The notes beneath the pieces are model-generated. The model saw only the letters and a program-made list of their open reading frames with translations, was not told the DNA's origin and did not search any database. Made by a program: the position numbers and the translations under genes. Positions 5,508 through 11,620 of a DNA stretch of 64,000 bases are shown here, one piece after another; the stretch's first letter is position 1; every line of letters begins with the position of its first letter. The DNA lies in IMG/VR virus record IMGVR_UViG_3300037472_000016, positions 1-64,000 of that record; one strand, written 5' to 3'. The DNA is from a virus.

Positions 5508-5645
5508 TTAGTTGTGGATATAAACTACCGTGGTAAACCTACCACGATTTTTACCATCGGACATTATGGATTTAGTTGGATTGCATGAGCAAGCTTTACC
5601 ATTGTGTCCGATAATGCTGCCAGACTTTACGATATGACGTTCCAT
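5508..5645 (-). CDS. small basic protein, 45 aa
   Basis: The start ATG 5645 (MERHIVKSGSIIGHNGKACSCN...) is chosen because of AGAAGAAA upstream and a good promoter at 5687. A longer frame upstream crosses the promoter. CSC plus HH may bind metal. Function unknown. Confidence 0.6.
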   Translation of the reverse strand: MERHIVKSGSIIGHNGKACSCNPTKSIMSDGKNRGRFTTVVYIHN

Positions 5646-5686
5646 GATTTTCTTCTTTCTGTTAGATTCTTTTTTGCTATGTCTAT

Positions 5687-5715
5687 AGCTTAGCATGGCA
5701 CCAGCCAGATAGCAA
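5687..5715 (-). promoter_or_regulatory. leftward promoter
   Basis: -35 TTGCTA (5710-5715), 17-bp spacer, extended -10 TGC-TAAGCT (5687-5692) on the minus strand. Drives 5508-5645 and possibly 5331-5477. Confidence 0.65.
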
Positions 5716-5735
5716 GCCCAAGCACCCCCTTTTTG

Positions 5736-5884
5736 GTAACAGATTTGTAACAAGAAGCTGTGAACAACCTGGGAACTAACTTAAAGGAGTCTTATGCTTA
5801 CCTGTGAATTACCTGAGCGCCCGGCCAAACTGTGAATATGCTGGGAATATTCTGGGAAAAACTTAACCTTATCGTAAATTTGTA
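5736..5884 (+). repeat. longest 11-bp array, 8 + 5 units
   Basis: Eight exact-register units run 5736-5823: GTAACAGATTT, GTAACAAGAAG, CTGTGAACAAC, CTGGGAACTAA, CTTAAAGGAGT, CTTATGCTTAC, CTGTGAATTAC and CTGAGCGCCCG. A 6-nt break (GCCAAA) follows. Five more run 5830-5884: CTGTGAATATG, CTGGGAATATT, CTGGGAAAAAC, TTAACCTTATC and GTAAATTTGTA. With the terminator at 5903 this accounts for the gene-free interval 5646-5957. Confidence 0.8.
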
Positions 5885-5889
5885 TTAAT

Positions 5890-5921
5890 ACAAAGCAACC
5901 GACCGACCCCTTGCGGGTCGG
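5890..5921 (-). terminator. intrinsic-like terminator of gene 5958-6053
   Basis: CCGACCC-CTTGC-GGGTCGG is a perfect 7-bp stem (5903-5921) downstream of the leftward stop at 5958. On the minus strand it is followed by the moderately U-rich TCGGTTGCTTTGTATT. Confidence 0.5.
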
Positions 5922-5927
5922 CTACAC

Positions 5928-5960
5928 CTGGGAGTTGTCTGTGAACTCCCTGTGAGCCTA
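5928..5960 (+). repeat. three 11-bp units
   Basis: CTGGGAGTTGT, CTGTGAACTCC and CTGTGAGCCTA are contiguous. The last contains the stop codon (CTA on plus) of the leftward gene 5958-6053. Confidence 0.7.
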
Positions 5961-6053
5961 GCTAACGGCTACCATATATACCGCCGTTCCGCAATTCCCA
6001 CAGGCACGGATGAAGGTAGGGTACTGGCACTTGGAGCACTTGTATTCTGTCAT
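5958..6053 (-). CDS. 31-residue zinc ribbon
   Basis: MTEYKCSKCQYPTFIRACGNCG... carries CSKC (6-9) and CGNC (18-21), a minimal four-Cys zinc ribbon. GAGGAAA is 4-9 nt before the ATG. Promoter at 6077-6106. Likely a nucleic-acid or protein adaptor; unknown target. Confidence 0.65.
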   Translation of the reverse strand: MTEYKCSKCQYPTFIRACGNCGTAVYMVAVS

Positions 6054-6076
6054 GATTTCCTCTTCTTGTTAGTATC

Positions 6077-6106
6077 AGTCTAGTCTATGACCTGCACCTA
6101 TTGCAA
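6077..6106 (-). promoter_or_regulatory. leftward promoter
   Basis: -35 TTGCAA (6101-6106), 18-bp spacer, -10 TAGACT (6077-6082); a second TAGACT overlaps at 6082-6087. Confidence 0.55.
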
Positions 6107-6126
6107 GCCATAGACCCAACTTTATG

Positions 6127-6148
6127 CTGGGAGTTTGCTGATAGCCTA
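6127..6148 (+). repeat. two 11-bp units over a stop codon
   Basis: CTGGGAGTTTG and CTGATAGCCTA; the second holds the stop of 6146-6295. An almost identical pair occurs at 6385-6406. Confidence 0.65.
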
Positions 6149-6295
6149 GGCTACCTTTACCATGCTCCATTTCTCAGCGGTATCGCTGACCAGTCGCACT
6201 CGCACGAGTCCATGAGTAGCAGGTACTATCTCAGCGATGGTACCAGTAAAGCCAGACTTAGGCGATACGTATTGCTGACCGATTGTTAGTGTCAT
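6146..6295 (-). CDS. 49-residue SH3/KOW-like protein, paralog of 91-240
   Basis: MTLTIGQQYVSPKSGFTGTIAEIV... ends VRLVSDTAEKWSMVKVA. It is aligned end to end with the gene at 91-240: PKSG, G-T/V-I-x-EI, VRVRL. A small beta-barrel is inferred. The start at 6295 has AGATAGGAAACATC upstream. Function unknown. Confidence 0.8.
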   Translation of the reverse strand: MTLTIGQQYVSPKSGFTGTIAEIVPATHGLVRVRLVSDTAEKWSMVKVA

Positions 6296-6335
6296 GATGT
6301 TTCCTATCTGTTAGATTCTTTGTCCTTGTAGTATC

Positions 6336-6365
6336 AGTATAGTCTGACTAGGGCAGACAGCGCAA
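6336..6365 (-). promoter_or_regulatory. leftward promoter
   Basis: -35 TTGCGC (6360-6365), 18-bp spacer, -10 TATACT (6336-6341), driving 6146-6295. Confidence 0.6.
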
Positions 6366-6379
6366 CTCCTAGAGCAACT

Positions 6380-6478
6380 TTATGCTGTGAGTTTGCTGAT
6401 AGCTGCTCGGTGCTGCCATAGGACTAGCGCATAGGCTAAGGTCAGCGGTACCATGATGAGAAAGAATTGCATTACCAT
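6380..6478 (-). CDS. 32-residue membrane peptide
   Basis: MVMQFFLIMVPLTLAYALVLWQ... is one hydrophobic helix and a basic tail. AGGA is 7 nt before the ATG. The 11-bp units CTGTGAGTTTG/CTGATAGCTGC (6385-6406) lie in its last codons, so the regulatory repeat is partly coding here. Confidence 0.55.
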   Translation of the reverse strand: MVMQFFLIMVPLTLAYALVLWQHRAAISKLTA

Positions 6479-6500
6479 GTCTGTATCCTATCTTGCATTA

Positions 6501-6614
6501 CTGGGAAATACCTGTGTGTAACGTAGACGCAGCCTGTGTATTGGCTGAGAGTCGGGTCGGGTCGGGTAGCCTGTAAGTTACCTGAGTGCTGCCTGGGCAC
6601 TGGCTGGGAGCCTC
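6501..6614 (+). repeat. ten 11-bp units (6 + 4)
   Basis: Six contiguous units start at 6501 (CTGGGAAATAC, CTGTGTGTAAC, GTAGACGCAGC, CTGTGTATTGG, CTGAGAGTCGG, GTCGGGTCGGG). A 4-nt break follows, then four more at 6571-6614 (CTGTAAGTTAC, CTGAGTGCTGC, CTGGGCACTGG, CTGGGAGCCTC). The fifth and sixth units overlap a GGGTC triplication. Confidence 0.75.
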
Positions 6615-6630
6615 TCACGCTCCCTTACCG

Positions 6631-6750
6631 CTATGCCGTTAGATAGTCCATAGCGTCTCGGTATCCCATGATACCCTTGTACTCACCACAGCGACGGCAG
6701 ATGGTGGATTCTACTGGCATAACGCAGAAGATGCAGACTTGTTGTTCCAT
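6631..6750 (-). CDS. zinc-ribbon peptide, 39 aa, paralog of 4542-4685
   Basis: MEQQVCIFCVMPVESTICRRCGEYKG... has CxxC at 6-9 and 18-21, then a short helix (YRDAMDYL). It shares this layout with the gene at 4542. The ribosome site is weak (AGAG). Unknown function. Confidence 0.65.
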   Translation of the reverse strand: MEQQVCIFCVMPVESTICRRCGEYKGIMGYRDAMDYLTA

Positions 6751-6812
6751 GATGTTACTCTTTTCTGTTAGATTCTTTTTTCTTGGCTATGTTCTTTTTT
6801 TCTTATAGCTAT

Positions 6813-6821
6813 AGCTTAGCA
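6813..6821 (-). promoter_or_regulatory. extended -10 promoter
   Basis: Minus strand TGC-TAAGCT upstream of gene 6631-6750; no clear -35. Confidence 0.45.
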
Positions 6822-7090
6822 CAGGTTTAGGGCCTCGCACTACCAAAATTGAAAAATAAAATAAAAACCTTTTCTCACTTATGGGGTGGTACCTGTAGTG
6901 TGCTCACTAATTAACTGTGAATTTGCTGTGAGTTTACTGTATGGTACAAATCAACAATATTTTCAGATTGTTCCCAAAATAGACTTAGCCAGATATCCGG
7001 CTGTCACATCTTGTCACAAATAAATATTTTTTCAGATTTTCAGAAATGTGTATTTTTCCGGGTATCAACAACATCCTCTTGACACAATAG
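6822..7090. other. gene-free AT-rich segment
   Basis: No gene is visible. It holds three 11-bp units at 6915-6947 (CTGTGAATTTG, CTGTGAGTTTA, CTGTATGGTAC) and a near-perfect palindrome AGCC-A-GATATC-C-GGCT (6987-7002). A direct repeat TGTCACA-TCT-TGTCACA and several TTTTCAGATT words are also present. Composition and repeats would suit an origin or a regulatory hub; neither is shown. Confidence 0.4.
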
Positions 7091-7120
7091 AAAAAGCCCC
7101 CATGTGAAATACATGAGGGC
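7091..7120 (-). terminator. rho-independent terminator
   Basis: GCCCTCATGT...ACATGGGGGC hairpin (7096-7120) with five-base loop, then TTTTT on the minus strand. It ends the predicted RNA above. Confidence 0.8.
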
Positions 7121-7224
7121 TTAATCTATATATCGGGACTGTCTCGTAACCGAGCAAGCGATTATATTTTATTTGGCCTTGTGGTTAGGACAGTCCCAGT
7201 CTGAACATTTGCAGATTTTCATCT
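7091..7224 (-). ncRNA. predicted small structured RNA, about 134 nt
   Basis: A consensus promoter ends at 7231, giving a start near 7224. The transcript carries GGGACTGTC (7189-7197 on plus as its complement) pairing over 9 bp with GACAGTCCC, which complements 7135-7143. An inner CTCG-GTTA-CGAG hairpin lies inside. It ends at a strong rho-independent terminator. There is no convincing open frame (only a seven-codon ATG without ribosome site). It is not a tRNA: the enclosed length is 63 nt and a T-loop is absent. Role unknown. Confidence 0.65.
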
Positions 7225-7230
7225 AGCTAT

Positions 7231-7259
7231 ATTTTAGCACTGTATTTTAAAAGTGTCAA
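7231..7259 (-). promoter_or_regulatory. consensus promoter of the small RNA
   Basis: TTGACA (7254-7259), 17-bp spacer, TGC-TAAAAT (7231-7236 plus TG): near-perfect sigma-70-type promoter on the minus strand, one of the best in the left arm. It lies downstream of the stop of 7282-7476. Confidence 0.8.
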
Positions 7260-7281
7260 CATTGCGAGGGTATCAAGAGTG

Positions 7282-7476
7282 TTACCAATGTCCTATAGGA
7301 CACTTAGCCTTCTTAAGCGTAGTCTTCAAAGCCATAAAGCACCCACACTTCTTACATCTTGACCCAGTAAAGAAGGGACAGGTCTTACATATTTCAAGCC
7401 GGTATTCAGCCAATTCTTTTTCTGATCTAGGCTCTTTAGGATTAAACAAGTCAGTAAACTTAACATCATCACTCAT
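7282..7476 (-). CDS. phage zinc-ribbon protein (CxxC...CxxCGC), 64 aa
   Basis: Cys pairs: CKTC, then CKKCGC and KCP near the end (MALKTTLKKAKCPIGHW). This 'CxxC-(8-10)-CxxCGC-x(4)-K...CPxxxW' protein is a very common small phage zinc protein of unknown function. The Shine-Dalgarno AAAGG is 20 nt from the ATG but 9 nt from a four-codon ORF (7473-7487) whose TGA overlaps the ATG. Confidence 0.85.
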   Translation of the reverse strand: MSDDVKFTDLFNPKEPRSEKELAEYRLEICKTCPFFTGSRCKKCGCFMALKTTLKKAKCPIGHW

Positions 7477-7487
7477 ACATCAATCAT
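7473..7487 (-). CDS. possible four-codon leader ORF (MIDV)
   Basis: ATG ATT GAT GTA TGA has the well-spaced AAAGG and ends with an ATGA overlap on the zinc-ribbon start. This suggests translation of the ribbon by re-initiation. Confidence 0.35.
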   Translation of the reverse strand: MIDV

Positions 7488-7526
7488 ACACTGTTTCCTT
7501 TGACATTTATGCTGAACACTGTCAAA

Positions 7527-7535
7527 ATTATACCA
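7527..7535 (-). promoter_or_regulatory. extended -10 promoter of the zinc-ribbon gene
   Basis: Minus strand TGG-TATAAT. A TTGACA...TGTCAA inverted repeat lies between it and the gene (about 7499-7524) and may be an operator. Confidence 0.55.
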
Positions 7536-7599
7536 AAAACAGTATAGTTTTGGCATATCTGTTTATCCGTATATGTCAATAGCAACATATCAACAAGGA

Positions 7600-7960
7600 A
7601 CAGACTCCTATTGGGCACATCACCCCTTCGGCTAGTCTATTTTTCGCGGTATTGGAGGCATCGCCTCTCTTGATTATTTTCTAACAATCACTCTAGGGGA
7701 TAACACCTATCTAGCTATCCGGCTATGGGGATAGGGGCTAGTGGGCTATGGGGCTAGTGGGCTAGGGGTTTGTGGATAGCTGTTTGTGGCTATTCATTTG
7801 TGGCTATCGTTGAGTATTGTGATACCGCGTTCATTAGAGCGTTAGTGGATAGTGTTTCTCTCTCACGCGAAAACTAAGCCCGAACTTACTCTCCCGCCGA
7901 GACAATTCTCTCGAACTTGCCTACTTGTTTAACGAGTGTTTCTCCGTATATCATAAACTA
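7600..7960. repeat. gene-free switch region with GGCTA/TTTGTGGCTA repeats
   Basis: No gene is seen here. At about 7716-7815 GGCTAGTGGGCTATG-like units alternate and then pass into three TTTGTGG(C/A)TA units. This lies exactly where transcription changes from leftward to rightward. It may serve as an origin, a packaging site or a transcription barrier; none can be chosen from sequence alone. Confidence 0.5.
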
Positions 7961-7964
7961 ACTG

Positions 7965-7970
7965 TATACT
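7965..7970 (+). promoter_or_regulatory. -10 box of a leaderless rightward gene
   Basis: TATACT, six bases (TATTGT), then ATG 7977. No Shine-Dalgarno. Weak -35. Confidence 0.5.
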
Positions 7971-7976
7971 TATTGT

Positions 7977-8339
7977 ATGTTCGAAGCCAGCTTACCCGCC
8001 CTCAATCTCCTAGTCGTTCAACAGGTTTTGGGAATCGCTATCGCCTCGGCATCAGTAATAGGAATCTTGGGTGGAATGATTCGCTGGGTAATCAAGCATT
8101 ACCTTAAAGATATTAAGCACGAACTCTTGCCAAACAGCGGTAAATCAATGAAAGATCAGATAACAAGGCTCGAAAGAAGGCAAAGCGAAGAAAGAATTCT
8201 TCTGGAGAAGAACACAGAGATATTCACTAAAAAGATTGACGACAACAGAATTTCTCTGGAGTCAAAGATTGACCACATGAACGAAGAGAACATGAAGAGG
8301 TTTGACAACCTGTATCAGATCATCATCACCAAGCTCTAG
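7977..8339 (+). CDS. single-span membrane protein with coiled coil (possible holin)
   Basis: 120 residues: hydrophobic helix at about 10-38 (LLVVQQVLGIAIASASVIGILGGMIRW), then VIKHYLKDIKHELLPNSGKSMKDQITRLE, and a long charged coiled coil (70-118). The NGGxSxKDQ-like turn resembles DUF2746-type phage membrane proteins, often near lysis genes. First rightward gene. A holin role is inferred; the endolysin is 8 kb away. Confidence 0.7.
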   Translation: MFEASLPALNLLVVQQVLGIAIASASVIGILGGMIRWVIKHYLKDIKHELLPNSGKSMKDQITRLERRQSEERILLEKNTEIFTKKIDDNRISLESKIDHMNEENMKRFDNLYQIIITKL

Positions 8340-8586
8340 ATACTATATATTATATAGAAGATATCTAACTAGCTATTAGTATCACTTCTCTCTCAATTAT
8401 CAATTATACACACTTTTCAAGTGTTGTTGACCACATGAGGATAACGATTCTATAACGATTGAGTTACATGCCTAGATTGTTATGATTCTGTTACAATAGA
8501 GTAGCTAGTAGTTAAGGTTTTCTCTCTCAAACCACTTCCTTGACTACTAGCTCCATAGCTTAATAAACCTGGTATTATGTATACAT
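8340..8586. promoter_or_regulatory. TAAC operator, 14-bp stem-loop and promoter
   Basis: Two plus-strand 11-mers ATAACGATTCT/ATAACGATTGA (8441-8462) face two minus-strand ones ATAACAATCTA/GTAACAGAATC (8473-8494), giving a symmetrical operator. A stem of 14 pairs (8504-8517 with 8538-8551, one G-U) follows. Then an extended -10 TGG-TATTAT (8573-8578) puts the transcription start about 2 nt before ATG 8587. No gene in the interval. Confidence 0.6.
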
Positions 8587-8991
8587 ATGAATAATCTATC
8601 TAACAATAGAGCGAACAAGGGTTTTGGTTCTCTACCGGCCAACTTGAAGTGGAACGTTGTTAGAGGAGACACTGCTTCTATCCTAGTTCAGTTTTTAGAG
8701 AACGATGAAGAGACCTCTTATGATACAGACACATGGACATATATTTCAAGTGCCTATGACCATGAGACAGGAATCACCTACATCCTTGATACTGAAACCA
8801 TCGGGAGTTCTGTAAAGATTACAGCAGGGCCAGAGACTACTTCTCTATGGGGCACTCGGTTCTTAGATAAGGTTGCAGACCTTTCTTTTGATCTACAGGT
8901 AACGATGGACTTCGATGTTGTCTGGACTCCCATTGTCGGCAAAATAAGTGTTATAGGAAACGTTACCCTTTACGACCAGGGTAACAGTTAA
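8587..8991 (+). CDS. BppU-like Ig-fold tail/baseplate module
   Basis: 134 residues with the signature WNVVRGDTASILVQF near residue 22-36, then alternating beta strands and ...ISVIGNVTLYDQGNS. The 'RGDT..f.v.f' start of an immunoglobulin-like domain is typical of BppU N-terminal domains that attach receptor-binding proteins to the tail. It shares this layout with 11621-12001. Near-leaderless start. Confidence 0.65.
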   Translation: MNNLSNNRANKGFGSLPANLKWNVVRGDTASILVQFLENDEETSYDTDTWTYISSAYDHETGITYILDTETIGSSVKITAGPETTSLWGTRFLDKVADLSFDLQVTMDFDVVWTPIVGKISVIGNVTLYDQGNS

Positions 8992-9074
8992 GACACGCTC
9001 CCCAGTACTGTTGTTCCGAGAAGTTCTCTAGGAGAGGCAAGACTTTTCTTTGCATCTAGGGGCTTACCACTCGT

Positions 9075-9102
9075 GTTCGTAAAACGAACCTTTTCTCTCT
9101 TT
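9075..9102 (+). terminator. hairpin plus U-rich tail
   Basis: GTTCGT-AAA-ACGAAC (9075-9089) followed by CTTTTCTCTCTTTC; probable terminator after 8587-8991. Confidence 0.55.
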
Positions 9103-9118
9103 CTATCATAAAACCTGA

Positions 9119-9124
9119 TATAAT
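9119..9124 (+). promoter_or_regulatory. extended -10 promoter
   Basis: TGA-TATAAT; ATG 9134 lies 9 nt after, giving a leader of about 3 nt. Confidence 0.65.
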
Positions 9125-9133
9125 GAGTAAACC

Positions 9134-9244
9134 ATGACTACTGCTATTAAGGGTGCTTCGAGTGAAAGCTTCTCTCTTGGTACCCTGACCGCAAAACTAA
9201 AGACTGTTGCAAGCGTTACAAGTTTGGTTGAGCAAGATATCTAG
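9134..9244 (+). CDS. 36-residue peptide before the first collagen-like gene
   Basis: MTTAIKGASSESFSLGTLTAKLKTVASVTSLVEQDI. It is almost leaderless (3 nt). Its TAG overlaps the GTG of the next gene (TAGTG), so translation of the fibre gene depends on it. May be a small structural peptide; unknown. Confidence 0.6.
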   Translation: MTTAIKGASSESFSLGTLTAKLKTVASVTSLVEQDI

Positions 9245-9663
9245 TGGATGTAGTCAAGATTGTCTTGGGCCAAAACGAACAAGTATTTGTTAATGAAGAT
9301 ATTCCTGACCTGCTGGTAAAGATAATACCCGTTACCGTTTCACAGTCATCAATTTCTATAGTCCCTTCACCAGGAAAAACTGGCCCTACAGGACCTTCTG
9401 GAGTAGCTGGTCCTTCTGGACCCGCAGGACCCACTGGCCCTGGTGGACCTGCCGGTTCTGGGGCTTCCGATTCTTTTGAATATCTGCAACTGGTTCCACA
9501 GGCAACTTGGATAATTCCTGTTCCGCTGGAGTTTAGTCGCACACCCTCTGTCGATGTTTTTTTTCTAAATGGAGAAAAGGTTTTGACAGACATAGTAGCA
9601 ACAAGCATTTCTGTAACAATAACATTTGCATCACCTGTCGCTGGTAGCGCAGTCCTAACCTAA
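9244..9663 (+). CDS. collagen-like minor tail protein
   Basis: 139 residues from a GTG start. N-terminal beta segment, then Gly-X-Y repeats at about 42-78 (GKTGPTGPSGVAGPSG...). The C-terminal beta domain is SFEYLQLVPQATWIIPVPLEFSR..., of a sort seen in fibre tips. Collagen triple helices make rod-like trimers in phage fibres. Coupled to 9134-9244. Confidence 0.75.
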   Translation: MDVVKIVLGQNEQVFVNEDIPDLLVKIIPVTVSQSSISIVPSPGKTGPTGPSGVAGPSGPAGPTGPGGPAGSGASDSFEYLQLVPQATWIIPVPLEFSRTPSVDVFFLNGEKVLTDIVATSISVTITFASPVAGSAVLT

Positions 9664-9680
9664 TAGAAAAGAGAAAAATC

Positions 9681-10466
9681 ATGCCCACCAAGATTATGAA
9701 CGGAGCTGACTTTCAAGGTCAGCGCATCAACGGAGTAGGAGACCCATCACTTCCTACCGACGCGGCCACTAAGCAGTACGTTGATCTTTTTATTAACGGT
9801 ATTACACTAAAAGACCCAGTACGTGCCGCAACTACAGGACCAATCACTTTGACTGGTGCGCAAACCATTGACGGTGTGTCCATTGTTGCCGGTAACCGCG
9901 TGTTGGTACGAAACCAAGTCGCTGCTGCAACTAACGGCATTTATATTGCTGCGGCAGGTGCGTGGTTGCGTTCTGCTGATGCAGATGCTAGTGCAGAAGT
10001 TGCTGCTGGACTTACTGTGTTTGTTACAGAAGGTACAACAAACTCTGACCGTCAATTCTCCCTCACCACAGACGGACCTATTGTTCTCGGAACAACCGAG
10101 CTTGCTTTCGGTCAGACGGCAACGTCAGGAGTTGTGCTCAGCGCCGGTAACGGTATTTCAACTGCCGGTAACGCTATCACTGTTGTTCCTGCTGCAAGCG
10201 GTGGAATTCTTGTTGGAGGCGCTGGTGTTAGCATTGATAACACTTTCTCAGGGCTGGCTCGACGCTTTTCCACCAACGTCGGCAACTCAACGGTTTCAAC
10301 AATCGTACACAACCTTGGAACGCTAGATGTTCAAGTTATGGTGCGAGAAATTGCAGGCGGCGCGGTAGTCATTCCTGACATTAACATCACAACCATTAAC
10401 GAACTTACCCTTACGTTTGCCGTTGCTCCTGGTGTCGGCGTACTGCGCGTGACCGTTCTGGGTTAA
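9681..10466 (+). CDS. tail fibre protein with ATKQYVD motif
   Basis: 261 residues. GVGDPSLPTDAATKQYVD (about 18-36) is the phage tail-fibre repeat found in lambda Stf-like fibres. It is followed by beta-rich repeats (TGAQTIDGVSIVAGNRVLVRNQ...) and an Ala/Gly-rich region, ending in a beta domain VHNLGTLDVQVMVRE. It probably forms a trimeric host-binding fibre. Confidence 0.75.
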   Translation: MPTKIMNGADFQGQRINGVGDPSLPTDAATKQYVDLFINGITLKDPVRAATTGPITLTGAQTIDGVSIVAGNRVLVRNQVAAATNGIYIAAAGAWLRSADADASAEVAAGLTVFVTEGTTNSDRQFSLTTDGPIVLGTTELAFGQTATSGVVLSAGNGISTAGNAITVVPAASGGILVGGAGVSIDNTFSGLARRFSTNVGNSTVSTIVHNLGTLDVQVMVREIAGGAVVIPDINITTINELTLTFAVAPGVGVLRVTVLG

Positions 10467-10468
10467 TT

Positions 10469-10747
10469 GTGGCAAGCAAGATTCTCGGCCCCGTTGCGAC
10501 TGGACCGAATGACGCTATCCGCAAGTCTGAGTTGGATTCGGCCATTGCTGCCGTACCCATCGGTCAACCAGGTGCAACAGGCCCAGCAGGAATTGTTCGG
10601 TCTACTACGGCACCAACGAATACAAGCATTTTGTGGGTAGATACCTCTGAACCAGGTACTGCCCTCATTAGAGTGGTGAGCTTGACGCAAGCGCAGTACA
10701 ATGCGATTGTGACACCTGACCCGTTCACTCTCTACCTGATCGTTTAG
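10469..10747 (+). CDS. small collagen-linked fibre protein, paralog of 13829-14242
   Basis: 92 residues from a GTG 2 nt after the previous stop. N-terminal ATGPNDAIRKSELD, a one-turn collagen linker GATGPAG, and a C-terminal domain ([19 protein letters not shown]...). That domain is about 80% identical to the end of 13829-14242. Probably a fibre connector. Confidence 0.75.
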   Translation: MASKILGPVATGPNDAIRKSELDSAIAAVPIGQPGATGPAGIVRSTTAPTNTSILWVDTSEPGTALIRVVSLTQAQYNAIVTPDPFTLYLIV

Positions 10748-10754
10748 GAGCATC

Positions 10755-11507
10755 ATGGCAATTCTCAAGCAATACAATGAAGCGACTCTCTTGTGGGAGA
10801 CGGTACAGGTAGGCGTTCCTGGCCCCACTGGTCCTGCTGGCCCTAACTCAACGACTCCTGGGCCTACTGGTCCTGCTGGCCCTGCGGGTCCTGCCTCCGA
10901 CCCTACGGCGCTTAACGAGTTAACTGCTAGGGTGAGTGTCATCTCTAACTTCGCCTCACCCAACGCGGGCGGCATAATCGTCGGGCAGATTTACGACAAC
11001 TCATTTCAAGGTGTCTCGACGGGAATTATTGTCGGCGTTGCCAACCGTATTGACTTGGCCCCCTATTACACCTCAAGCACGTTCACTGCCGATCAACTGG
11101 GGATAAGAGTGACGACTGTTGCCACTGGCGGGTTAGGGCGAATTCTCGTGTACGGGTCAAACGCTGACGGTTGGCCTGACGCGCTCCTCTTCCAGGGAAG
11201 CGTGGACCTCGACATGGGCGGTACAACAGGATTCCGGTTCCATGCAGAAGATTTCACGTTTCAGCGTGGCACGCAGTATTGGGTTGGCATTCACACAAAC
11301 TCGGTGGCACGCTATGCCGGCATCGCAACCTCGTCGGCGGTGAACTTGGGGCTTACCTCGGGGGACGCTACGAGCTACGCGACCGTCCTGCGTCGCACGT
11401 TTGCGTTCGGCTCGCCGGCACCGAGCAGTTGGGCTTACGTCAACTCTGAGCGGGCGTCGAACGCGAACCCTCCGTCAATTCGCCTCCGTGTGAAGAGTCT
11501 CCCGTAG
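10755..11507 (+). CDS. collagen-like fibre with G+C-rich tip
   Basis: 250 residues. The N-terminus MAILKQYNEATLLWETVQVGVPG matches 14252-14518. Collagen-type repeats occupy 24-53, and then a beta-rich tip runs from about 70. From about 10960 the DNA is visibly richer in G+C and uses GCG/CGG/TCG codons unlike the neighbours, suggesting an exchanged host-recognition domain. Confidence 0.75.
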   Translation: MAILKQYNEATLLWETVQVGVPGPTGPAGPNSTTPGPTGPAGPAGPASDPTALNELTARVSVISNFASPNAGGIIVGQIYDNSFQGVSTGIIVGVANRIDLAPYYTSSTFTADQLGIRVTTVATGGLGRILVYGSNADGWPDALLFQGSVDLDMGGTTGFRFHAEDFTFQRGTQYWVGIHTNSVARYAGIATSSAVNLGLTSGDATSYATVLRRTFAFGSPAPSSWAYVNSERASNANPPSIRLRVKSLP

Positions 11508-11620
11508 GACATAAGAGCTTTCTTAAAACACCTTCAACCTCCTCACGGTCTTTTGCTAAATAAATTAAAAAACAAATACACACGCTCGTACTTCTGATAT
11601 ACTGTTGGTGGAGATAAAAT
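11508..11620. promoter_or_regulatory. intergenic promoter
   Basis: Extended -10 TGA-TATACT at 11598-11603; leader of about 11 nt with GGTGGAG 7-9 nt before ATG 11621. Confidence 0.55.

Noticed and set aside
7135-7197. tRNA-like cloverleaf
   Set aside because: Only 63 nt between the stem ends, four-base loops where D and T loops should be, and no TTCRA sequence on either strand.
1-8000. lysogeny module
   Set aside because: No integrase, excisionase or classical repressor is recognisable; repeated operators alone do not show a temperate lifestyle.
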